In this document: piece after piece, positions 1 to 6,286 of the stretch | Layout of the letters: every line of letters starts with the position of its first letter | Position numbering within the stretch: position 1 is the first letter of the stretch | Source of the DNA: an uncultured Bacteroidales bacterium | GTDB taxonomy: Bacteria; Bacteroidota; Bacteroidia; Bacteroidales; UBA932 | Length of the DNA stretch: 9,567 nucleotides | NCBI GenBank assembly: GCA_945874815.1 | Contig: CAMCIE010000035.1 | Coordinates: forward strand, 1 to 9,567 | Direction: 5' to 3' | Program-made: the position numbers and the translations under genes | The notes under the pieces: model-generated | Database searches by the model: none | What the model was told of the DNA's origin: nothing | What the model saw: the letters and a program-made list of their open reading frames with translations, nothing else

Positions 1-918
1 CTGGGTCATGCCGATGTTGACGCTGCTGAACACTTTCAAGGATGACAATCTCGAATAAGTGCTGTTCACGATGTCTGCATTATAAACATTCCCTGGTACT
101 ATGGTGTTAAGCTCCCTCAGAATTTTCTCTCTGATTTTCAGATTCCTGGGATATTCGATACTGACTTTGTCTATATAGAATTTCCTGATTGGAGAGGCCG
201 AGCGCTTGGTGTCGTTCCTTGTATATTCGTTGATTGTATATTTAAGGACTGCGCTGTCCTTTGAATCAAGTGTGTCGGCTTCGAAGAAGAAATAGTTCTT
301 GTTGAAATTGTAGAATCCCTGGTTGCGCATCTTTGTAGCTGCTCTTTCAGTTTCAGCTTCAAGGGCTGCCTCTGACAGATAATCGCCTTTCCTGATGGTT
401 ATCGCAGATGTATCCTTAAGGAATGTCTCCGTGAAATCTCCCTCCGGAGGCAGAGTCAGGATTATGTCGCCGATTGGAATCCTCTTGCCAAGATCAACTT
501 TGTATGTCACATATACCCTTCTTTTCTTTACGTTGATTTCGCTGTCAACCTTGGAACCATAATATCCGAGATACTCAAGATGGTCCGTAAGGCTCTCAAT
601 GGACTTATCCACCAGATCCGACTCATAAACAATCGGAGCGACTCCGATTTTCTGAACAAATTTGTCCCACCCTTTTCCTTTGCCATTGGACCAGTTGTAT
701 ATGTTAAGGAATGGGTTCCAGCCGAAAATGAGGTAGGTATTGGCTTTCTGCTTTATATAAGGTTCAAGTTTTCCTGCGTTGAAGTTTTTCTCTCCGCTTA
801 CCTCAATCTTGTTCCGGGCCAATCTGTACTCACCTTCCTGCAGTACTCGCGTGGTGCTGCAGGATACCGCCGTCATGGCTGCGGCTAACAGGAAGATTAA
901 TGTTCTGCCAAGCTTCAT
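1..918 (-). CDS. tamL: TamL-like BamA/TamA-family outer-membrane assembly lipoprotein (N-terminal part)
   Basis: The reading frame is open for 306 codons from an ATG at 916-918 to the left edge, so the C-terminal part is missing. The protein starts with a short basic and hydrophobic signal (residues 1-19) ending in TAVSC, a relaxed Bacteroidetes lipobox that would make Cys20 the lipidated residue. The following CSTTRVLQEGEYRLARNKI is typical of TamL, the lipoprotein TamA homologue of Bacteroidetes. Residues about 30-306 look like successive POTRA-type modules: alternating strands and helices, with segments such as SLTDHLEYLGYYGSKV, KMRNQGFYNF and TYSRLSSLKVFSSVNI. The outer-membrane barrel would follow outside the window. 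By family knowledge it works with the inner-membrane AsmA-like protein TamB in envelope assembly or lipid transport. From memory, tamL often neighbours a SpoU-family methyltransferase in Bacteroidetes; here a decarboxylase gene lies between them. A BamA paralogue is the main alternative, but lipoprotein status favours TamL. Confidence 0.85.
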   Translation of the reverse strand, partial: MKLGRTLIFLLAAAMTAVSCSTTRVLQEGEYRLARNKIEVSGEKNFNAGKLEPYIKQKANTYLIFGWNPFLNIYNWSNGKGKGWDKFVQKIGVAPIVYESDLVDKSIESLTDHLEYLGYYGSKVDSEINVKKRRVYVTYKVDLGKRIPIGDIILTLPPEGDFTETFLKDTSAITIRKGDYLSEAALEAETERAATKMRNQGFYNFNKNYFFFEADTLDSKDSAVLKYTINEYTRNDTKRSASPIRKFYIDKVSIEYPRNLKIREKILRELNTIVPGNVYNADIVNSTYSRLSSLKVFSSVNIGMTQ

Positions 919-945
919 TTCTGTATGAACCTTATTTGTAACATG

Positions 946-977
946 CAAATTTATCTCTAAACTGTCATTTTCACAAA
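946..977 (-). promoter_or_regulatory. Bacteroidetes-type promoter for the tamL-like gene
   Basis: Read on the minus strand, TTTG (977-974) is followed after 20 nt by TAAATTTG (953-946). This matches the Bacteroidetes sigma factor consensus TTTG / TAnnTTTG. Transcription would start near 939, giving a leader of about 20 nt before the ATG at 918. No Shine-Dalgarno is visible. The call rests on consensus and position only. Confidence 0.6.
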
Positions 978-1027
978 AAAATGAGTTAAAAATATATAGA
1001 TATGGTCCGGAATATCAATAATAATGA

Positions 1028-1035
1028 TATATTTG
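1028..1035 (+). promoter_or_regulatory. -7 promoter element for the decarboxylase operon
   Basis: TATATTTG, followed by TGCC, matches TAnnTTTG. It lies 71 nt upstream of the ATG at 1107. No TTTG is found about 20 nt upstream, where the sequence reads TATGGTCCGG, so the -33 half is weak or the promoter needs an activator. The predicted leader is about 65 nt and carries the stem-loop at 1050-1066. Confidence 0.5.
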
Positions 1036-1049
1036 TGCCGATTTTGTGT

Positions 1050-1066
1050 ATCCGGGTGATCCGGAT
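1050..1066 (+). repeat. Small inverted repeat in the operon leader
   Basis: ATCCGG and CCGGAT form a perfect 6-bp stem around the 5-nt loop GTGAT. It lies in the untranslated leader just downstream of the predicted -7 box. A third TCCGGA, itself palindromic, occurs at 1006-1011 on the other side of that box. This could be an RNA hairpin in the leader or paired half-sites of a DNA-binding regulator. No T-tract follows, so it is not an intrinsic terminator. Confidence 0.4.
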
Positions 1067-1106
1067 TGGTTATTTTTAGACAAACTGACTTAATTGCATT
1101 GGCAAA

Positions 1107-2501
1107 ATGAAGAACAAGTACATTGATTTGATTGATCAAACCTTCGAGTTTCCGCAGGATGAGTTCAATGTTGAAGACGGCGAACTCTATTTCCATGACA
1201 TTAATATGATGGATATAATCAACCAGTATGGAACTCCGTTGAAGATAACATATCTGCCGAAAATATCATCACAGATACAAAGGGCCAAGAGGATGTTCAA
1301 CGTGGCAATGGCCAAGGTTGATTACAAAGGCTCATATAATTATTGTTATTGTACAAAGAGTTCTCATTTTGAGTTTGTCCTGACCGAAGCTCTCAAGAAT
1401 GACATCCATCTTGAGACTTCCTCCGCTTTCGATTTGAACCTGATTGAAGCCCTCGAAGCTGAAGGTGCCGTGAACCGCGACCAGTACATAATCTGCAACG
1501 GTTTCAAGAAGCCTGCCTACATAGAGAACATAGCCAATTTTGCAAACAACGGCTGGAAGAACATCATTCCGATTCTGGACAACATGCACGAACTTGAAGC
1601 ACTTGACAAACTTGTTGAGCAGCCTATCAATATCGGTATCCGCATCGCTTCCGAGGAGGATCCAACCTTTGATTTCTATACATCCCGTCTTGGAATCAGG
1701 TACAGCGACATCGTGCCTTTCTATGAGAACATGATCAGCAAGAGCAAGAAGTTCACTCTGAAGATGCTGCATTTCTTCATCAACACCGGAATGCGTGATA
1801 CCGCATATTATTGGAATGAACTTGCCAAATGCGTCGGAGTTTATTGCGACCTGAAGATGATCTGTCCGGAGCTCGATTCTCTCAATATCGGAGGCGGCTT
1901 CCCTATCAAAAATTCACTTGCAAGTGATTTTGATTACGAGTATATGGCGGAGGAGATCATTTCTCAGATTAAAATCATGTGTAACGCACGCGGAGTTGCC
2001 GAGCCGAACATATTCACTGAATTCGGAAGCTTCACAGTCGGTGAATCCGGTGCGACTATTTTCCAGATTCTGGACATGAAGCAGCAGAATGACAGGGAAA
2101 GATGGTACATGATTGACAGCTCTTTCATGGTGACCCTTCCTGATACATGGGGAATCAAGCAGAAATTCATTCTCCTTCCAATAAACAAGTGGAATGAAAA
2201 ATACCAGAGGGTATTTCTCGGAGGCCTTACATGTGACAGTCAGGATTATTACAATGCAGATGCTCATGCCAATGCCATTTATCTTCCTATTACAGATGAC
2301 AAGGAGGAACCTCTCTACATCGGCTTTTTCCATACCGGTGCATATCAGGAATCAATATCAGGTTATGGCGGCATCCAGCACTGTCTTCAGCCTGCTCCGA
2401 AACATATCATCATCGACAAGGATGAGGACGGCAACTATACCACCAAGCTCTTCAGCAAGGAGCAGACATATAAATCCATGTTGAAAATTCTTGGTTATTA
2501 G
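1107..2501 (+). CDS. Arginine decarboxylase-like fold-III PLP-dependent decarboxylase (short form)
   Basis: The 464-residue protein resembles the short arginine decarboxylases annotated in Bacteroidetes, which would convert arginine to agmatine and CO2 in the cytosol for polyamine synthesis. The N-terminal alanine-racemase-like barrel spans about residues 40-320. Lys84 in YNYCYCTKSSH is the expected PLP Schiff-base lysine. HLETSSAFDL (101-110) and the glycine-rich GGGFP (262-266) match family positions for substrate-side and PLP-phosphate contacts. The C-terminal beta domain carries LTCDSQDYY, with Cys376 and Asp377 as probable active-site residues from the second subunit, and TGAYQ at 410-414. 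It is much shorter than E. coli-type SpeA (over 600 residues). The canonical ESGR/EPGR motif is replaced by TEFGSF (304-309), so substrate assignment is uncertain; another basic amino acid or carboxynorspermidine is possible. It is the first gene of a three-gene operon, and the stop is 6 nt before the next start. Confidence 0.8.
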   Translation: MKNKYIDLIDQTFEFPQDEFNVEDGELYFHDINMMDIINQYGTPLKITYLPKISSQIQRAKRMFNVAMAKVDYKGSYNYCYCTKSSHFEFVLTEALKNDIHLETSSAFDLNLIEALEAEGAVNRDQYIICNGFKKPAYIENIANFANNGWKNIIPILDNMHELEALDKLVEQPINIGIRIASEEDPTFDFYTSRLGIRYSDIVPFYENMISKSKKFTLKMLHFFINTGMRDTAYYWNELAKCVGVYCDLKMICPELDSLNIGGGFPIKNSLASDFDYEYMAEEIISQIKIMCNARGVAEPNIFTEFGSFTVGESGATIFQILDMKQQNDRERWYMIDSSFMVTLPDTWGIKQKFILLPINKWNEKYQRVFLGGLTCDSQDYYNADAHANAIYLPITDDKEEPLYIGFFHTGAYQESISGYGGIQHCLQPAPKHIIIDKDEDGNYTTKLFSKEQTYKSMLKILGY

Positions 2502-2507
2502 TATTTT

Positions 2508-3269
2508 ATGTCATCAATATCAAATAACGAGATAAAAAGGATACGCTCTCTGCAGCAGAAAAAGTTCCGTGATGAATCGGGACTGTTTGTCGTGGAAGGC
2601 GAAAAAATGGTTGCGGAAGCTTTGGCTTCCGCTTTTTCCGTTGAATCTGTTTACAGGAAAGAGGAAATCGGCGAAGAAGCCATGAAGAAAATCAGCAGCC
2701 TTTCCTCCCCTTCCCCTGTACTTGCCGTAGTGCGCAAGCCGTCGGACATTGCTCCTGATTCAGTCGCCGAACTTGACAGGCTCATAGGCAAGAGGGGCTT
2801 CTACATAGGTCTGGATTCAATACGCGATCCCGGAAATCTGGGAACCATAATCCGTATTGCTGACTGGTTCGGAGCCGATGCCGTATTCGCCTCCGCTGAT
2901 ACAGTCGATATTTTCAATCCGAAGACCGTTCAGGCAACCATGGGAGCTATTTTCAGGGTCAAATTCCATTATGTTTCCCTGCCAATGCTCTCAGAAAGGA
3001 TATTGAATGCATCAGGCAAGGTCTATGGTACTTTCCTTGACGGCAGGAACATATATTCAAGAGAACTTGAAACAGGAGATAATTCCCCTGTGATGGTTGT
3101 CACTGGCAATGAATCTGAAGGCATATCCGACCAAGTCGGAAAGCTGGTTTCAGACAGACTTTTCATCCCTCCGTTCCCTTCAGACAGACAAGGTTCGGAA
3201 TCATTGAATGCAGCTGTAGCCACTACAATCACTCTCGCTGAATTCAGGAGAAGAATCATAAAGGCTTAG
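2508..3269 (+). CDS. SpoU/TrmH-family RNA 2'-O-methyltransferase
   Basis: This 253-residue protein has the two-part layout of the family. Residues 1-80 form a small L7Ae/L30-like RNA-binding domain (EIKRIRSLQQKKFRDESGLF then VVEGEKMVAEAL). Residues 97-250 form the knotted SPOUT methyltransferase domain. All three family motifs are visible: DPGNLGTIIRIADWFGAD (107-124, with Asn110 and Arg116), VVTGNESEGIS (197-207, with Asn201 and Glu204), and IPPFPSDRQGSESLNAAVA (220-238), the knot and SAM-binding end. It should transfer a methyl group from S-adenosylmethionine to a ribose 2'-OH of rRNA or tRNA. The target nucleoside cannot be read from sequence, so no RlmB or TrmH assignment is made. Length is normal for the family. 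The start is 6 nt after the decarboxylase stop, implying co-transcription; no strong ribosome binding site is seen. A terminator-like hairpin lies inside its 5' part. Confidence 0.9.
   Translation: MSSISNNEIKRIRSLQQKKFRDESGLFVVEGEKMVAEALASAFSVESVYRKEEIGEEAMKKISSLSSPSPVLAVVRKPSDIAPDSVAELDRLIGKRGFYIGLDSIRDPGNLGTIIRIADWFGADAVFASADTVDIFNPKTVQATMGAIFRVKFHYVSLPMLSERILNASGKVYGTFLDGRNIYSRELETGDNSPVMVVTGNESEGISDQVGKLVSDRLFIPPFPSDRQGSESLNAAVATTITLAEFRRRIIKA
2613..2637 (+). terminator. Intrinsic-terminator-like hairpin inside the methyltransferase gene
   Basis: GCGGAAGC (2613-2620) and GCTTCCGC (2625-2632) form a perfect 8-bp stem, six of the pairs GC, closed by the tetraloop TTTG. Five T residues (2633-2637) follow immediately. 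This is the shape of a rho-independent terminator, yet it lies about 105 nt inside an intact coding frame, encoding AEALASAF. Translation would normally suppress it. It could attenuate the last two genes of the operon when translation stalls, or be a coincidence of Ala/Ser codon use. Confidence 0.35.
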
Positions 3270-3288
3270 TCCCTAAAGAACACTGACC

Positions 3289-6270
3289 ATGAACACTATT
3301 GAACCGGTATTGCTCAAAGAACTTAACGACACTGATTATCTTTCACTTATCAAATTCAGAATCAGGAAGATTCTGATGATTTGCAGTCATTATGACGCCT
3401 TCATTCTTGAAGAAGACGGTCAGATTGAAAGCCAGATATACAAGGAATACCTTGACTTGAACCTGAGCAATCCTCCTAAATTCGTATGGGTGACGGATTC
3501 TGAGCAGGCCCGCAAGGTACTTGAAGGCAATTCTGACATTGATATGGTCATCTGCATGTACAACTTTGCCGACAATGAGGTACTTTCCCTTGCCAATTCC
3601 ATCAAACAGGGAGAGAGGAAAATCCCGTTCGTGCTTCTGACACATTTTTCCAAGGAAATATACAGGAGACTTCAGGCACAGGATACATCTGCAGTGGATT
3701 ATGTATTCAGCTGGCATGGAAATGCAGATCTGATCGTGGCGATTGTAAAACTGTTCGAGGACTTGAAGAATGCCGAGAATGACATTCTGCAGGTAGGCGT
3801 ACAGGCCATCCTCCTTGTAGAGGACTCGGTCAGGTATTATTCGACCTATCTTCCTGAACTGTATAAGCTTGTGCTCAAACAGAGCTCCGAATTCCTCAAG
3901 GAGACACTGAACGAGCACCAGCGGAAGTTCCGCAAGCGTTCCCGCCCGAAAATCCTGCTTGCAACCAATTATGATGATGCAATCAGCATGTACACCAAGT
4001 ACAAGTCCAACTTGCTCGGAGTCATCTCTGACGTGGGATTCACTGTGCATAAAGAAGACAGGGCTGAGGACGAGAAACTGGATGCAGGTATCGACCTGGT
4101 AAGACATATCAGGCAGGACGATCCTTTCATGCCGATACTTCTTCAGTCTTCACAGGAGAGCATGGCTGAAATCGCCAAAGAACTCGGAGTGGGTTTCCTC
4201 CGCAAATGGTCAAAGACCCTGATGCTCCAGCTTTCGGATTACATAGGAGAGGAATTCGGTTTCGGAGACTTTGTCTTCAGGGGTGCGGACAATGTGGAAT
4301 ACGGACGCGCAGCCAATCTGAAAGAGTTCGAAGAGCGGATCAGGGAGGTTCCGGATGAGGTACTTCTGCATAATACTTCAAAGAACATGTTCTCCAAATG
4401 GTTCATGGCCAGAGGACTTTTCACACTTGGAACATTGTTCAAATCCGTTCAGGGCAGCCACTTCCCTACTACCACTGAACTGAGGAACTATGTGAGCCAG
4501 CAGATTCATGACTTTCATGCCCTGACAGGACGCGGAGTCATTGCCCATTTCGACATGAACAGTTACGAGAGATATATCTGGTTCGCAAGGATGGGTGAGG
4601 GTTCCCTCGGTGGAAAAGCAAGGGGCCTGGCCTTCCTGAACAGCCTGGTGTACAAACATTCGCTTGCTACCAAATATGAGAATGTGAGGATTTCCATTCC
4701 ACGCACTATTGTCGTGGCTACGGACTATTTTGACAAGTTCATCATTGAAAACGGCCTGCAATATGTGATAGACTCGGATATTTCCGATGAGGATGTTCTT
4801 TCGGAGTTCGTGTCTTCCCGTTTGCCGGAAGAGCTCGTTGAGCAGCTGAGGGTATTTGTGGCAACTGCAACTTCACCTCTTGCCGTGCGTTCAAGTTCAA
4901 AACTGGAAGACAGTAATTATCAGCCATTTGCCGGAGTTTACTCCACATATATGATACCGCTGGTCGAGAACAAGGACCAGATGCTCCGTATGCTTGAAAA
5001 GGCAATCAAGAGTGTCTATGCTTCGGTTTATTATGTTGGAAGCAGGACTTATATCCAGACAACGGCAAATCTTCTGAGTGAGGAAAAAATGGCTGTTATT
5101 GTCCAGAGTATCTGTGGTACCGAGCATGACGGGCTGTACTATCCCCTGCTTTCAGGAGTCGCACGTTCGGTGAATTTCTATCCGATTGGCAGCGAGAAGG
5201 CAGAAGACGGAATAGTGAACCTTGCATTCGGTCTTGGAAAGACCGTTGTGGATGGAGGCTGCACACTGAGATTCAATCCGAAGTTTCCGAAGAAGATTCT
5301 TCAGCTATCAGACCCGAAACTTGCACTAAGGGATACGCAGAAGATGATGTATGCCCTTGATCTGAGGCCCGGAGCATTCAAGATTTCGAGAAATGAAGGG
5401 ATTAACCTTGCCCATCTGCCAATAGCTGAACAGATTGAGAAATATCCTCATCCTGAGCTGGTTGCATCCACATTCAGCATAGAGAACAACAGGATGGTTC
5501 CTGGTGTTTCTGCCCGAGGACCGCGTGTGGTCTCATTTGATTCCATTCTCAGATACGGACGTTTCCCTCTGGCTGCCATAATCAGGGATATCCTCGAAAT
5601 ATGCCGCAATGAACTTATGTGTGATGTGGAGATGGAATTCGCTGCTGATACCGTGAGAGGATCTGATGGACAGGAACTTGTGCTCAAACTCCTGCAAGTC
5701 AGACCTGTAGGTGAATACTTCAAGGACAGCGAGGCTGATATGGAGCAGATACGCTCAAGAATCTCAACGGAGCTGGTTACCTCGCAAAAGGCACTTGGCT
5801 CCGGTGCGATAACCGGCATCAGTCACATCATATACCTGCCACCGCAGAATTTCGACAGTGCCCATACTAACGAGATGGCTCAGGAAATCTCTCGTCTGAA
5901 CACTGAAATGAAGGGCAGGAAGGGCGGATATCTGCTGGTCGGTCCTGGCAGATGGGGTTCTTCAGACCCATGGCTTGGCGTTCCTGTTGCCTGGAGCGAT
6001 ATTTCTGAGGCAAGGCTTATTGTCGAATGTGCCATTCCCGGTTATAGAATAGAGCCGAGTCAGGGTACCCATTTCTTCCAGAACATCACCTCCCTCGGAG
6101 TCGGTTACCTGACGGTGGATACGGTCGCCGGTGACGGAAGCATAGACTTTGCCGCACTTGATGCAATGCCTTGCATAAGTGAAAGCAAATGGGTGAAACT
6201 CATTGAGTTATCTCAAGAGGTGGTTGCCTACATTGACCGCTCCAGCGGAAGTGCAATCGTCGGAATCTAA
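3289..6270 (+). CDS. Receiver-like / PEP-synthase ATP-grasp fusion protein (PEP/pyruvate-binding domain)
   Basis: The protein has 993 residues and no signal peptide or membrane segment. Residues 27-157 look like a degenerate receiver domain without the phosphoacceptor Asp (IDMVICMYNF at 84-93). Residues 172-315 look like a better one: ILLVEDS with Glu178/Asp179, VISDVGF with candidate phosphoacceptor Asp248, LLQSS, and FLRKWS with Lys306. After a helical linker comes a pyruvate-phosphate-dikinase/PEP-synthase ATP-grasp module (about 430-807). Its motifs are LGGKARGL (Lys443), IPRTIVVATDYFDKF, PLAVRSSSKLEDS (Arg534), FAGVYSTY, MAVIVQSICG, LAFGLGKTVVDGG, EMEF (Glu783) and LLQVRPV (Gln803, Arg805). 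The C-terminal 190 residues hold GSGAITGISHIIYL, LLVGPGRWGSSDPWLGVPV and SQGTHFFQNITSLGV. The last resembles the phosphohistidine motif of PEP synthase, with His928. No PEP/pyruvate TIM barrel follows, so it is unlikely to be a complete PEP synthase; the reaction is unknown. It is the third gene of the operon, 19 nt after the methyltransferase. Confidence 0.8.
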   Translation: MNTIEPVLLKELNDTDYLSLIKFRIRKILMICSHYDAFILEEDGQIESQIYKEYLDLNLSNPPKFVWVTDSEQARKVLEGNSDIDMVICMYNFADNEVLSLANSIKQGERKIPFVLLTHFSKEIYRRLQAQDTSAVDYVFSWHGNADLIVAIVKLFEDLKNAENDILQVGVQAILLVEDSVRYYSTYLPELYKLVLKQSSEFLKETLNEHQRKFRKRSRPKILLATNYDDAISMYTKYKSNLLGVISDVGFTVHKEDRAEDEKLDAGIDLVRHIRQDDPFMPILLQSSQESMAEIAKELGVGFLRKWSKTLMLQLSDYIGEEFGFGDFVFRGADNVEYGRAANLKEFEERIREVPDEVLLHNTSKNMFSKWFMARGLFTLGTLFKSVQGSHFPTTTELRNYVSQQIHDFHALTGRGVIAHFDMNSYERYIWFARMGEGSLGGKARGLAFLNSLVYKHSLATKYENVRISIPRTIVVATDYFDKFIIENGLQYVIDSDISDEDVLSEFVSSRLPEELVEQLRVFVATATSPLAVRSSSKLEDSNYQPFAGVYSTYMIPLVENKDQMLRMLEKAIKSVYASVYYVGSRTYIQTTANLLSEEKMAVIVQSICGTEHDGLYYPLLSGVARSVNFYPIGSEKAEDGIVNLAFGLGKTVVDGGCTLRFNPKFPKKILQLSDPKLALRDTQKMMYALDLRPGAFKISRNEGINLAHLPIAEQIEKYPHPELVASTFSIENNRMVPGVSARGPRVVSFDSILRYGRFPLAAIIRDILEICRNELMCDVEMEFAADTVRGSDGQELVLKLLQVRPVGEYFKDSEADMEQIRSRISTELVTSQKALGSGAITGISHIIYLPPQNFDSAHTNEMAQEISRLNTEMKGRKGGYLLVGPGRWGSSDPWLGVPVAWSDISEARLIVECAIPGYRIEPSQGTHFFQNITSLGVGYLTVDTVAGDGSIDFAALDAMPCISESKWVKLIELSQEVVAYIDRSSGSAIVGI

Positions 6271-6286
6271 GACTTCAACCTTAGAT
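6265..6286. terminator. Inverted repeat spanning both convergent stop codons
   Basis: ATCTAAG (6265-6271) and CTTAGAT (6280-6286) form a perfect 7-bp inverted repeat around an 8-nt loop. The TAA of the upstream plus-strand gene lies in one arm and the TAA of the minus-strand amylase gene in the other. The gap between genes is only 10 nt, so this is the only intergenic site available for shared transcription termination. There is no clear T-tract on either side and the stem is AT-rich, so terminator strength is doubtful. Confidence 0.35.

Noticed and set aside
580..888. A 102-codon open frame on the plus strand
   Set aside because: It is antisense to the TamL-like lipoprotein gene, whose signal peptide, lipobox and POTRA-like sequence are convincing.
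3278..3297. Direct repeat GAACACT flanking the start codon of the 993-residue protein gene
   Set aside because: Seven bases repeated at short distance is within chance, and no insertion or duplication structure surrounds it.
3343..4107. A 254-codon open frame on the minus strand
   Set aside because: It lies entirely antisense to the clearly coding 993-residue protein gene, its product shows no recognisable motif, and no promoter-like element was noted for it. It is a shadow of the real frame.
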